Part shown: piece after piece, positions 52,187-60,948 of the stretch
Layout: every line of letters starts with the position of its first letter
How positions within the stretch are numbered: position 1 is the stretch's first letter
Source of the DNA: Allohahella sp002354735
Lineage (GTDB): Bacteria; Pseudomonadota; Gammaproteobacteria; Pseudomonadales; Oleiphilaceae
Direction of reading: 5' to 3'
Length of the DNA stretch: 64,000 bases
Assembly: GCF_047946665.1 (NCBI RefSeq)
Contig: NZ_CP172312.1
Location: 4,154,001 to 4,218,000 of the forward strand
Notes under the pieces: model-generated
What the model saw: only the letters and a program-made list of their open reading frames with translations
What the model was told of the DNA's origin: nothing
The model's database searches: none
Position numbers and translations under genes: made by a program

Positions 52187-52954
52187 TTGACGAGTCCCGA
52201 AGGCAAGCGCCTCAACAAATTCATCAGCGAGTCTGGCTATTGCTCCAGACGAGAGGCAGACAAGCTTATCGAGCAGAACCGTGTGCTACTCAATGGTCGG
52301 ATTCCGGAGCTCGGCACGCGTGTGATGGATGGTGATCACGTGCAGGTTGATGGTCGTCGCATTGGCGCCATTGATGCGAGTCATGAAGATCGGGTCTATA
52401 TTGCTTATAACAAGCCCGTCGGCATCACCTGCACGACGGAGCGTCATGTTCGAGGTAACATCATCGACGCGATCGGTCATAAAGAGCGAATTTTCCCGAT
52501 CGGCCGGCTCGACAAGCCTTCCGAAGGGCTCATTTTTCTCACCAGCGACGGCGATATCGTCAACAAGATCCTGCGGGCGGAAAACGCACACGACAAGGAA
52601 TATCTGGTGACGGTCGACCGTCCACTTACGCCCCAGTTTGCAACGCAGATGGCGAAGGGTGTTCCAATTCTCGACACCGTAACCCGCCCCTGTACCGTCG
52701 AGCTGCTGGGTCGTCATGAATTCCGTATCATCCTCACCCAGGGCCTCAACCGACAGATTCGCCGCATGTGTGAGTATCTCGGCTATGAGGTGACTCGCTT
52801 GCGCCGGACCCGAATCATGATGGTCGGTATTGGTAAGCTGAGACCGGGTCAGTGGCGTGATCTCACCCGGGACGAGCTGACTCAGATCCGAAAGGCCGTA
52901 GCTGGATCCACCAAGGTAGCCAAAACGAACAACAGAGCCGCTTCGTCGCCATGA
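52187..52954 (+). CDS. rluF: 23S rRNA pseudouridine synthase RluF
   Basis: Modifies U2604 of 23S rRNA in E. coli, and U35 of tRNA-Tyr there as well. An S4 domain (LNKFISESGYCSRREADKLIEQ, about 7-50, in two parts) precedes the synthase core with the catalytic Asp in PIGRLDKPSEGLIFL near residue 108. QGLNRQIRRMCEYLGYEV near 186 and the spacing match RluF more closely than RluB or RluE. The TTG start at 52187 has AAGGAT nine bases upstream. The stop overlaps the following cyclase gene by four bases. Confidence 0.9.
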   Translation: MTSPEGKRLNKFISESGYCSRREADKLIEQNRVLLNGRIPELGTRVMDGDHVQVDGRRIGAIDASHEDRVYIAYNKPVGITCTTERHVRGNIIDAIGHKERIFPIGRLDKPSEGLIFLTSDGDIVNKILRAENAHDKEYLVTVDRPLTPQFATQMAKGVPILDTVTRPCTVELLGRHEFRIILTQGLNRQIRRMCEYLGYEVTRLRRTRIMMVGIGKLRPGQWRDLTRDELTQIRKAVAGSTKVAKTNNRAASSP

Positions 52955-55044
52955 GCATCCGGGTCAAGACCGGGCTTACGCTCACCTTCGGCGCGATAGC
53001 ACTCGTGCTGACGCTGGCGCTGAGCCTCTTGCTTGGTTATAGCGCCGGCAAGCGTGTGGTGCAGGAGCGCGGGGTGGCTATGGCCGACCTTGCGAAACAG
53101 GTGGCCAGGCGCCTCAACAATGGTCTCGAATCCCATCTTAATGATCTCAGTGTGGTGGCTTCGGTCTCGACTTCAACAGGATTATTTCTGCAGCGTGCGG
53201 GCGCGACGCGCCTTTGGCTGAACGAGTTGCAAAAAGTTTACCCGAGTTATGTCTGGATCGGTTTTGTCGATACCTCCGGCCAGGTCGTGGTCAGTACCGG
53301 GCAACTTCTCGAAGGCGCCGGCGTCTCAGATCGGCCCTGGTTTCAGGCAGGGCGGGAAGCAGTGTACTTCGGCGATGTCCATGCCGCAGTGTTGCTTGAG
53401 GCGCTCTTGCCGCCTCGCAACGAACCCCGAAGGTTCCTGGACATCGCGCTGCCGGTGAAACTGGCTACCGGCCAGAACGCAGTCCTTGCCGCCTATCTCG
53501 ATTGGGGCTGGGCAAAGGCCCTGGCAGAATCGGTAGTGTCCGCGGTATCCATTCATGGACCCGTCGAAGCGGTAATCGTCGACAGCAGGGGCCAGGTTCT
53601 GCTTGGTCCACCCGACCTGGAAGACACAGTCGTTGATGACCTCGTAGAGCTTGCTAGCGAGAGTGGCAGTAATTACGTTCTCCATCGCTGGCCCGACAAT
53701 GAGGCTTACCTGACCGGCTATACCGATACCGGCGGCCTATCTGCATTGGACAGCCTCGGCTGGCAGGTAATAGTTCGACAGAACAACGATTTTGCCATGA
53801 AATCGGTCGACGAGCTGCAATCGCGGGTGCTCCTGATAGGCTTGACGCTCGCGCTACTATTCATGCTGTTGATAGGCTGGGTCGCCGGCTGGATCACTAA
53901 ACCACTAGAAGTGCTGACTGATATCGCAGAGCGGCTGCGAAGAGGTGACCGGCGCATCAGCTTTCCTGAACGTGTGTATTATCAGGAGGGACAACACCTC
54001 GTCTCGTCTCTCGAGTCATTGTTCAAGGAATTGCTCGAGCATGATGCAGAGCTCGAAGCAGCCAATCAGCACCTCGAAGCAAGAGTGAAGGAGCGCACAG
54101 CAAACTTGCAGCAGGCTCTCGATGCGCTCGAAGCAAGTGATTTCCGCTTGCGTACCATCACAGACAATCTGCCAGTGCTGATTGCCTACGCCGATGCCGA
54201 AGAACGATACCAGTTCAACAACGCGACCTTCAGTGACTGGTTTGGCGTGGATGCCGATGAATTGAAGGGGCGGACCATCAAGTCTTTCATTGGTCCTGAA
54301 AACTACGAGAATTCAAAGTCCTATATACAGCGAGTGCTGGCAGGGGAACGTGTTGCTTACGAGCGGCAGCATACCCAGCCGGACGGTAGCGAACGCTACA
54401 TTGGCGTCACCTACGTACCAAATATCGCCGACGGAGCGGCGGGTCAGAAAACTGCTGGCAATGCCGCTGGCGTGCTTGGATTTTACATCCTGGTGCAGGA
54501 CATCAGCCTGGCAAAGCAGGTGGAAAAGTCACTACAGTTCCAGGCCACGCATGACGGTCTGACCGGCGCACTCAACAGACGTGGGATGGAGGAGTTGCTT
54601 GATACCGCTCTGGCCCGCAGCAGTCGGAACAGACGAGCACTGGCCGCGGCATTCATCGATCTGGATCGCTTCAAGCAGATCAACGACACCTACGGGCACA
54701 ATGCCGGAGATCTGCTCCTCAAGACAGTGGTCGAACGACTGCAGCACGTTATAAGAAAAACAGATAGCGTCGCGCGCCTCGCGGGTGATGAATTCGTGGT
54801 CGTGCTGGAAGGCCTTTCGGAGACCGACGATGACTACGAAGGGCTCGCCAGGAAAATGTCTGATGCTATTGGTGCACCGGTCGAGCTTGAAAATGGGGAC
54901 TCGATTTCGGTGACCGCCAGCATCGGAATGGCTATCACGTACGATGCCGAGCTCAGCCCGGAAGAACTCATCAAACGGGCGGACCTGGCCATGTATGAAG
55001 CCAAGCGCACTGGTCGCAATGGCTTCCATATTGAATGTCAGTAG
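52951..55044 (+). CDS. dCache-HAMP-PAS diguanylate cyclase
   Basis: Membrane-bound c-di-GMP synthase of 697 residues. First membrane helix at about 8-30, periplasmic dCache-like sensor to about 285 (SYVWIGFVDTSGQVVVSTG, WQVIVRQNN), second helix about 292-314, HAMP, a coiled coil, PAS (about 390-525) and GGDEF. The active-site motif is AGDEF at 611-615, a functional variant. An RxxD inhibitory site, RKTD at 602-605, sits at the right distance, so product inhibition is expected. It overlaps rluF by four bases, an unusual pairing. Sensor ligand unknown. Confidence 0.9.
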   Translation: MSIRVKTGLTLTFGAIALVLTLALSLLLGYSAGKRVVQERGVAMADLAKQVARRLNNGLESHLNDLSVVASVSTSTGLFLQRAGATRLWLNELQKVYPSYVWIGFVDTSGQVVVSTGQLLEGAGVSDRPWFQAGREAVYFGDVHAAVLLEALLPPRNEPRRFLDIALPVKLATGQNAVLAAYLDWGWAKALAESVVSAVSIHGPVEAVIVDSRGQVLLGPPDLEDTVVDDLVELASESGSNYVLHRWPDNEAYLTGYTDTGGLSALDSLGWQVIVRQNNDFAMKSVDELQSRVLLIGLTLALLFMLLIGWVAGWITKPLEVLTDIAERLRRGDRRISFPERVYYQEGQHLVSSLESLFKELLEHDAELEAANQHLEARVKERTANLQQALDALEASDFRLRTITDNLPVLIAYADAEERYQFNNATFSDWFGVDADELKGRTIKSFIGPENYENSKSYIQRVLAGERVAYERQHTQPDGSERYIGVTYVPNIADGAAGQKTAGNAAGVLGFYILVQDISLAKQVEKSLQFQATHDGLTGALNRRGMEELLDTALARSSRNRRALAAAFIDLDRFKQINDTYGHNAGDLLLKTVVERLQHVIRKTDSVARLAGDEFVVVLEGLSETDDDYEGLARKMSDAIGAPVELENGDSISVTASIGMAITYDAELSPEELIKRADLAMYEAKRTGRNGFHIECQ

Positions 55045-55050
55045 ACCCGC

Positions 55051-55899
55051 CTAGGCCTTCGAGTCAGTGCCTTCCATCTTTGCGCTGCCATCGATGCTCC
55101 GCTGCAATTCAACCAGCTGTGCCTGTATCTGGGTCAGCTGCAGCGCCATATTATCGCGCTCATCCTTCGCCTCTCCCAAGGCCTGCTTGTTGGTTTCGGC
55201 CGTCATTACCTCCAGTATCGCGCCAACCATCATGTTGAGAAATATAAAAGCGGTCAGGAAAATGAAGGTGAGATAATAGATCCAGCTCAGCGGGTGATGC
55301 ACCATCGTCTCATACATGACATCTGTCCAGTCCTCGAAGGTGGCTATCCGGAACAGTGTCAGCATCGAAATAGACAAGTCGCCCCAGAGCTCAGGATTGA
55401 TCTTTTCGAACATCAGCGAGCCGACTGCGCCATAGATGTAGAAGATGATGAACATGAGCAGGGCTATGTAGCCCATTCGAGGTATCGCCTTGAGCAGGGC
55501 CGTGATCAGGTATCTCAGTTCGGGCACGACTGATACCAGGCGAAGCACTCTGAAAACCCGTAGCAAGCGCCCGATAAGTACCGACCCAGCTTGCTCCAGA
55601 GGAATCAGGCTGCCTATCACGATGATGGTATCAAACAGGTTCCAGGGGTCACGAAAAAAGCGTTTCTTGTCAGGATGAACAGTGAGGCGTAGCAGAATTT
55701 CGATCAGGAAGAATATCGTGATCCCCCAGTCCAGGACGGTAATCGCCTGCTCCATGAATGGTGGGATCGAATAAGTCTTCGCGCCTATCGTCAACGCGGA
55801 GATAACGATGATTGTAATGACGGAGATCTGGAAATACCGGCTAGACTCGATGGCAGAAAGCCATCTGACAAGCGGCGAGTTATTGGCTGTGTTCGGCAT
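55051..55899 (-). CDS. Voltage-gated ion channel, BacNav/Cav-like
   Basis: Single-domain six-helix cation channel of 282 residues. The voltage sensor S4 has Arg at 111, 114, 117 and 120, every third residue. The pore helix and filter read TLFRIATFEDWTD, filter residues 187-193 being T-F-E-D-W-T-D. S6 is rich in Phe and Asn, followed by a coiled-coil tail (about 235-265) that would tetramerise the channel. In the NavAb scheme the Asp at filter positions 4 and 7 match those of the engineered calcium-selective CavAb, so calcium permeation is likely. Alone between convergent and same-strand genes. Confidence 0.8.
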   Translation of the reverse strand: MPNTANNSPLVRWLSAIESSRYFQISVITIIVISALTIGAKTYSIPPFMEQAITVLDWGITIFFLIEILLRLTVHPDKKRFFRDPWNLFDTIIVIGSLIPLEQAGSVLIGRLLRVFRVLRLVSVVPELRYLITALLKAIPRMGYIALLMFIIFYIYGAVGSLMFEKINPELWGDLSISMLTLFRIATFEDWTDVMYETMVHHPLSWIYYLTFIFLTAFIFLNMMVGAILEVMTAETNKQALGEAKDERDNMALQLTQIQAQLVELQRSIDGSAKMEGTDSKA

Positions 55900-55962
55900 G
55901 TTTATCGGCGTCTCGATGCTTGGGAGCGGCCGATTCTAGGCTGGGACCAGCAAATGGCAAGC

Positions 55963-55989
55963 ATAAAAAAGCCCGGACTGGCCGGGCTT
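55963..55989 (-). terminator. Rho-independent terminator of the metalloprotease gene
   Basis: On the minus strand an eight-base stem (AAGCCCGG/CCGGGCTT) with a five-base loop is followed by six T, 16 bases after the metalloprotease stop. It also protects the channel gene downstream from read-through. Confidence 0.88.
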
Positions 55990-56004
55990 CTCGATCTGGA
56001 GTAA

Positions 56005-57243
56005 TTACATCGCCTTGAGCGAGAACTTCTGATTGCTTCCACCAGTGGCGCTGTACTGCTGAACCGCGGCACGGTTGTCAGAGTTGTTGCCACGGATGTC
56101 CAGATATTTACCGCTGCGTCTGTTGACCACATTCACATGGCTCCCTGTGGTCTGGAACTTCCACAGATGGCTGTGGTTACTGGTGTCACAGGTCGCCTGG
56201 ACCAGACGGGCACGATCGGATGTGCTGTTGCTCTCGATCGACAGACACTTGCCGGAGTGCTTTGCTTTCAGCGTCATGTAGTCACCAACGGCTGTCGCTG
56301 TGTATTGCTGGTTGAGACCGCCGTGACAGGTCCACTGAGCCAGGGTGCCGCCATCAACTTTGCTATTGCCGCTCACATCCAGACACTTGCCGCTATGCGC
56401 TGCAACGAAGCTGTAAGTCTTGCCGGCAGCTGGTGTCGGGTTTGTCGTGACAGGCGCCGGGCTAGTAGACACGGGCGCTGAACTGACAGTTGGTTTGAAC
56501 GCCGCAATTTCGGCTTTGACGTTGTTGATGGCCAGGGCAGAGTCTGCTTCGCCTGGCTTGCCTGCTGGAATGCCGCAAGGCTGACCATTGCAAGAGACGT
56601 TCGGGTTGGAAAACTTGCCCATTCGCGAGGTCGAGTACACATGGGCGTAGGCCATGATGGTGCTGAACGAGTAGTCCACGCCATGACCCAGACCATAGGC
56701 GTAACGATAACCGCCAGTATTGCCCTGCTTGCGGGAGTGGTTGAGACCCATGTTGTGACCGAGCTCGTGAGCCATGGTCATTGGCCCGCACTGTGGACCA
56801 ACGATGCTATAGGCATAGGCTGCGAGTACAGAAATATAACCGATACCACAGCTGGCTTTCGGGCTCATCATGACGACGAAATCTGCGCCGAGCTTATCGC
56901 GCTGAGTACGCATGTCGGCGTTCGCCTGAAGGCTGCGCAGCATGGTTGACATGTCTGAGGATGCTTCTTCGTGGAGAACGGTGCCTACAAGGCGGAGCTG
57001 GACATCGATCTGGGAATTCGCATAGTAACCATTGATCTGGTTGACCCAGCTCTGCATGGCAACCGCTGGCTCACCGCCAAGCTTGGTTTTCGCTGCACTG
57101 TCATAGGCAACGAGTACATCGACGGTCGCGGCGCTCGCGACTGCTGACATGAGCAGGCCGCTCGCGCAGGCTGCGGAAAAAACAGTTTTCCTGAAGCTCT
57201 TCTGGGTGCTCTGGCTTCGTGTTTTGGCTACGGCGTGAAACAT
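56005..57243 (-). CDS. Secreted metzincin protease with ricin-type lectin domain
   Basis: Exported zinc protease of 412 residues. A long signal peptide ends near VASA (about 38). The catalytic domain begins at once (TVDVLVAYDSAAKTKLGG) and carries HELGHNMGLNH, zinc ligands His159, His163 and His169 with Glu160, and the Met-turn in STIMAYAHV (Met197): the reprolysin/M12-like metzincin pattern. A Ser/Pro/Thr linker leads to a beta-trefoil ricin-B domain (about 275-412) with three repeats (GKCLDV, GKCLSI, GKYLDI), a glycan binder. No propeptide precedes the catalytic domain, although the family usually has one. The likely propeptide is the gene upstream. Confidence 0.85.
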   Translation of the reverse strand: MFHAVAKTRSQSTQKSFRKTVFSAACASGLLMSAVASAATVDVLVAYDSAAKTKLGGEPAVAMQSWVNQINGYYANSQIDVQLRLVGTVLHEEASSDMSTMLRSLQANADMRTQRDKLGADFVVMMSPKASCGIGYISVLAAYAYSIVGPQCGPMTMAHELGHNMGLNHSRKQGNTGGYRYAYGLGHGVDYSFSTIMAYAHVYSTSRMGKFSNPNVSCNGQPCGIPAGKPGEADSALAINNVKAEIAAFKPTVSSAPVSTSPAPVTTNPTPAAGKTYSFVAAHSGKCLDVSGNSKVDGGTLAQWTCHGGLNQQYTATAVGDYMTLKAKHSGKCLSIESNSTSDRARLVQATCDTSNHSHLWKFQTTGSHVNVVNRRSGKYLDIRGNNSDNRAAVQQYSATGGSNQKFSLKAM

Positions 57244-57307
57244 TTTTCTCTAACTCCAATCTACTGCAAAGGTTAGGCTGACCGGCGAAAGGACAGCATC
57301 TTAGAAA

Positions 57308-58243
57308 TCAGGAATTCGTGTTCTCGGGAGGTAGTATTCCGTCTTCTTCTTCCGTGTTCTTGAACAGGGTGCCGGTGGGGACTATCCAACCGGCTTCCGC
57401 TCTGGACTCCACCATGTAGACGCCGTTTGGTGTGGTGATGCCGCCAACGGTAATGGCTTCACCCTGCGTAATAGACACCTGGTTTTCTTCTTCGAAGTCA
57501 GTGATCCGGCCGTGCCAGGTCACTGCGCCGGACGTGCCGACTTCGACCCGCTCGACTTCCATCTGCATCATGCCGCCTTCGAATGCCACCGGCAGTTCGA
57601 TAAGGTCACCTGCCACAAGTGATTCGATCTTCATGCGATCGACGCTGAGAAATTCGCGACCGTCGTGCTGCTCTTCAAGCGTCAGGTCCAGCGCCTCAAC
57701 AGCGCTGTCGTTAACGGCCCAGGGTGCGGGCGTCGCCAGTGCGGCCAACACGGCTTCTGCATCGAAGGGCTTGCCATCTCTGCGCGCCTGCATCTCGATC
57801 ATGCGAGTCTCGAGATCCGGATAGCTGGCATTAGTGTTGATCTCTTCGTATCGGGCTTCCTGCTGCGCAGTAACCGTGAAACCGAAGTCGCTATTCTCGT
57901 CAATCAGGTGCTCGGCCGCGAAAGCGTCTTCTACGGAGGCGATTGCCACTGGGGAGTCGACCGCAGGAAGGTCCTCAGCTGTCGCTGATACGGCTACTGG
58001 AGCCTCCACCAGCACCGGCGTTGCCCACGCGTTGCTATATGCATTGCTGAGCTCAGCCTGCGGCGCGGTGGCGACTGCTCCAGTGGCAGAGTCGATTTGA
58101 TCAAGCATGTCGTTGCTGGCAATCGTGATAGCTACAGCAATAGCCGTCAGGGAGGCAGTGGACGCCATCCAGAAAAGTGGCTTGCGTAGCAACTGCTCAG
58201 TGCCTTTGGCTTTAACTCGTTTCGGCTTGCTTGATCGATTCAT
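57308..58243 (-). CDS. Anchored protein resembling a metalloprotease propeptide
   Basis: No firm family. After a basic stretch (KPKRVKAKGTEQ) there is one membrane helix (LFWMASTASLTAIAVAITIA, about 20-40), so the remainder should face the periplasm. An acidic, low-complexity region follows. The last 115 residues (SLVAGDLIELPVAFEGG, then GAVTWHGRITD, QVSITQGEAITVGGI and YMVESRAEAGWIV) resemble the beta-sandwich prodomain usually fused in front of secreted metzincins. It lies 64 bases upstream of the protease gene on the same strand. Start at 58243; 58279 is possible. It may be an inhibitor or chaperone of the protease. Confidence 0.5.
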   Translation of the reverse strand: MNRSSKPKRVKAKGTEQLLRKPLFWMASTASLTAIAVAITIASNDMLDQIDSATGAVATAPQAELSNAYSNAWATPVLVEAPVAVSATAEDLPAVDSPVAIASVEDAFAAEHLIDENSDFGFTVTAQQEARYEEINTNASYPDLETRMIEMQARRDGKPFDAEAVLAALATPAPWAVNDSAVEALDLTLEEQHDGREFLSVDRMKIESLVAGDLIELPVAFEGGMMQMEVERVEVGTSGAVTWHGRITDFEEENQVSITQGEAITVGGITTPNGVYMVESRAEAGWIVPTGTLFKNTEEEDGILPPENTNS

Positions 58244-58533
58244 TTTGACTGAATTCCCGTCTGGCTGAATTTCATACATCGGCAGAACATGATCGAATAG
58301 TAGACTGCTTCTGCGACGGAAAAGCGGCGGGAATCCGCGGAAATTCGAAAGTAAACATTTCCACGCTTGATGAAATGGAAAAGCAACAGATTGTTACAGG
58401 TTTCGAGTCAAGAAAATGGCAGATTGAAGGGGTGCGTACTAATGCGTAGAGCTGCGTCAAAAAACTAACGTTCGATATGCGGTATTTTTAGTATCAAATA
58501 GAGGTTTTTTGCGTCCACTGATAATTTTGGTAA
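58244..58533. other. AT-rich spacer before the propeptide-like gene
   Basis: About 290 bases with no open frame that looks coding, more AT-rich than the surroundings. It should hold the promoter of the propeptide-protease pair and the end of the ada message. A loose eight-base inverted repeat (CAAAAAAC at 58458, GTTTTTTG at 58504) is the only structure I see. Confidence 0.5.
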
Positions 58534-59604
58534 CTACGAATGAGCTTTTTCGCTATGCAGTAGCGCCTGTTTACGCGCCAGCCCCCACCGATAGCCGCCA
58601 AGCTGCCCGTCACCACGCAATACTCGATGACAGGGGACCAGTACCGCTATCTTGTTCGCTGCGCAGGCAGTGGCAGCAGCTCGCACCGCGCTCGGTCTGT
58701 CGATACCTGCCGCCAGCGCTGTGTAGCTTATGGTCTCGCCGCAGGGAATGGTCAGCAGGAAGCGCCATACAGACACCTGGAAGGCGGTGCCACGAAGATC
58801 CAGTGGCAGGTCAGGTCTCGGGCCCGAGCCGCGGAGATGGGCTTCGAGCGCCAGCGTCCAGGCCTCGAGTGCAGGCTTGGCTCGTTGGGGGCTTGGTAGC
58901 AGCTCGGCATTGGGAAAGCTGGCTTCCAGCTGCTGATAAAGCGCCTCTTCCGTATCGCCGAACTCCACCAGGCACAGGCCTTGTGAGGATGCGGCCATGA
59001 TCATGAGACCAAGGCTGGTCTGTCGAATCGCGAAATGGATGTGCTCGCCACGGCCACCTGAACGGAAGGTCGATGGCATCATACCGAGACTGCGCTTTGC
59101 GTGGAGGTGAGCCCGGCTTGGTGAGCCATAGCCAGCCCCATGTCCGGCAGCAGTGACAGAGCTACCTTCTCGCAAGGCTGTCTTGAAGCGCTCTGCTCTG
59201 AAGGCCTGCTGGAATGCCAACGGTGAAGAGCCGAATTCAGTTTTGAATGCTCTTTGAAACCGTGCAGGCGAGAGCTCGGCCAGGGAGGCAAGCGTCTTGA
59301 GGTCGAGTACTTCATCGGCTTCAGCCTGAATGAAACGTGCGATAGTGTGCAGGCGACTGCTCAGCGCAGGCGCATCTGCTCGGCACCTTCGGCAGGCTCG
59401 GAAGCCAGCGGCTGAAGCCGCCGCAGCGTCTGTAAAGAAACGGAGGTTCTCTGGGCGTGCAGGTCTCGATGGACATGATGGGTGGCAGTAGATGCCAGTG
59501 GTGATGACGCCATAGACGAACCTGCCATCCATGCGTGCATCTCTCGTCGCCACCGCCGACAACATCGCGCGCTCGTCGGGTGCTTTTTCCATCGTGGCCA
59601 TCAT
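58534..59604 (-). CDS. ada: Ada: alkylation response regulator and methyltransferase
   Basis: Sensor, activator and repair enzyme for alkylated DNA. The N-terminal zinc domain has Cys40, Cys44, Cys71 and Cys74 (YCHPSCPSR, ACRRC); Cys40 takes methyl groups from phosphotriesters. An AraC-type DNA-binding domain follows (about 85-180: LDLKTLASLAELSPARFQRAFK). The C-terminal O6-methylguanine methyltransferase has the active Cys at about 325 in VLVPCHRVLRG. 356 residues, complete. The first of two adjacent ATG codons has AAGGAG four bases upstream. No alkB or alkA is adjacent. It may autoregulate through the 150-base divergent spacer. Confidence 0.95.
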   Translation of the reverse strand: MMATMEKAPDERAMLSAVATRDARMDGRFVYGVITTGIYCHPSCPSRPARPENLRFFTDAAAASAAGFRACRRCRADAPALSSRLHTIARFIQAEADEVLDLKTLASLAELSPARFQRAFKTEFGSSPLAFQQAFRAERFKTALREGSSVTAAGHGAGYGSPSRAHLHAKRSLGMMPSTFRSGGRGEHIHFAIRQTSLGLMIMAASSQGLCLVEFGDTEEALYQQLEASFPNAELLPSPQRAKPALEAWTLALEAHLRGSGPRPDLPLDLRGTAFQVSVWRFLLTIPCGETISYTALAAGIDRPSAVRAAATACAANKIAVLVPCHRVLRGDGQLGGYRWGLARKQALLHSEKAHS

Positions 59605-59757
59605 CAGACTCCTTACTCTGCTGCTTCGATACCATCATGGTTCATGATAGCGCCTGGACTCTGGCTGAGCATTCCGTTTCGTGCCGCGAATTTTTGCCGC
59701 GGCAAGCGAGTGTCGTGTATCGTCTCGGCTCAGGTAAACGATCAGGAACAGTATCCA

Positions 59758-60222
59758 ATGACCCAGCCAAACACTCGCGAAATAGTCTATCGCGAGATGA
59801 GTATTGCAGACTATGAGCAGGTCATCGCACTCTGGAGCGGCGCTCAAGGCTTGCGCCTGCGTCAGGCGGACTCGCGTGAGGGCATAGCGCGATATCTTCA
59901 GCGAAATCCGGGCTTGAGCTTTGTCGCCGAGCAGCAGCTGGACGGTGGTGAGATCGTCGGCACAGTCATGGCTGGGCATGACGGCAAGCGTGGCTATCTG
60001 CAGCATCTTACGGTGGGAGAGGGCCATCGGGGTGCCGGCATTGGTACCGAGCTGACCAGGCGCTGTCTTGAAGCGCTGAAGCAGGAAGGCATACTGAAAA
60101 CGCATCTCTTCGTGCTCGATGACAACGCTGCGGCCAGACGATACTGGCAGAATCGAGGTTGGCAGAAGCGCGATGACTTCTCTGTTTACTCGTTCATCAA
60201 CGCTACGGAGCATGACGTTTGA
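59758..60222 (+). CDS. GNAT-family acetyltransferase
   Basis: Acetyl-CoA-dependent N-acetyltransferase of 154 residues. The CoA pyrophosphate loop is seen as GEGHRGAGIGTELTRR near residue 83 (R/Q-x-x-G-x-G/A), with the preceding beta strand GYLQHLTV and the late NAAARRYWQNRGW near 122, an arrangement typical of RimI- or YpeA-like enzymes. The substrate is unknown. ATG at 59758; the open frame extends back to 59482 antisense to ada without support. The stop overlaps the TTG start of mtgA (TTGA). Confidence 0.82.
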   Translation: MTQPNTREIVYREMSIADYEQVIALWSGAQGLRLRQADSREGIARYLQRNPGLSFVAEQQLDGGEIVGTVMAGHDGKRGYLQHLTVGEGHRGAGIGTELTRRCLEALKQEGILKTHLFVLDDNAAARRYWQNRGWQKRDDFSVYSFINATEHDV

Positions 60223-60929
60223 GGCTCAGGCACGGTCTGCGACGCGCCGCCCGCTGGTTAGCCTGGATCTGTCTAGGCAGCCTGCTATTCGTATTGCTGA
60301 TCATCGGGATCTTCCGAGTCGTGGATCCGCCGAGCTCTGCCGTGATGTTTGCAGATAGCCTTACCAACGAGCAGCGACGAATTCAGTACGAGTGGGTCGA
60401 TATGGAGCAGATATCGCCATGGATGCCACTTGCTGTGATCGCCAGTGAAGATCAGCGCTTCCTGTCCCATTGGGGTATCGATCCAGGCGCCATTGCCACG
60501 GCAGTTGAAGACTACCGACGCGGCCGTTCGCTCCGGGGCGCCAGTACGATAACCCAGCAGACTGCAAAGAACCTTTTTCTTTGGAACGGTCGCCAGACCA
60601 TTCGAAAAGTGCTGGAAGCGCCTCTGGCGGTGAGTCTCGAGATAGTCTGGTCCAAGCGTCGCATCATGGAGGTGTATCTGAATGTGGCGGAGTTTGGCCT
60701 TGAAGGTGGACAGGCGATCTACGGTGTAGAGGCGGCCAGTCAGCATTTTTTTGGCATCAGTGCCCGTAATCTAACGGCTGGCCAGGCTGCGCGACTGGCC
60801 GCTGTGCTACCCAGTCCGAAACGTTTCAGCGTGGCTCGCCCAAGCCCTTATGTGCAGAGCCGCGTTGGCTGGATTCAGGAACAGATGGATCAGCTCGGCG
60901 GTTTAAGGCACGTTGCGACCCTGCGCTAA
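60219..60929 (+). CDS. mtgA: Monofunctional peptidoglycan glycosyltransferase MtgA
   Basis: Polymerises lipid II into glycan strands at the inner membrane. One N-terminal membrane helix (about 12-33), then the GT51 fold with the catalytic Glu77 in ASEDQRFLSHWG, RGASTITQQTAKNLFLW near 108-124 and RRIMEVYLNVAEFG near 150. 236 residues, family length. The TTG start overlaps the acetyltransferase stop by four bases; no better start exists before the membrane helix. No penicillin-binding transpeptidase is nearby. Confidence 0.93.
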   Translation: MRLRHGLRRAARWLAWICLGSLLFVLLIIGIFRVVDPPSSAVMFADSLTNEQRRIQYEWVDMEQISPWMPLAVIASEDQRFLSHWGIDPGAIATAVEDYRRGRSLRGASTITQQTAKNLFLWNGRQTIRKVLEAPLAVSLEIVWSKRRIMEVYLNVAEFGLEGGQAIYGVEAASQHFFGISARNLTAGQAARLAAVLPSPKRFSVARPSPYVQSRVGWIQEQMDQLGGLRHVATLR

Positions 60930-60948
60930 TAATGCGCTTAAGCCCGGC

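Noticed and set aside
58458..58511. Eight-base inverted repeat with A and T runs
   Set aside because: The 38-base spacer and simple sequence make chance likely; no evidence of function.
59482..59757. Upstream extension of the acetyltransferase frame
   Set aside because: It overlaps ada on the other strand and encodes no family residues; the ATG at 59758 matches the GNAT start.
60925..60940. Small GCGC stem after mtgA
   Set aside because: Only four base pairs; too weak for a terminator call.
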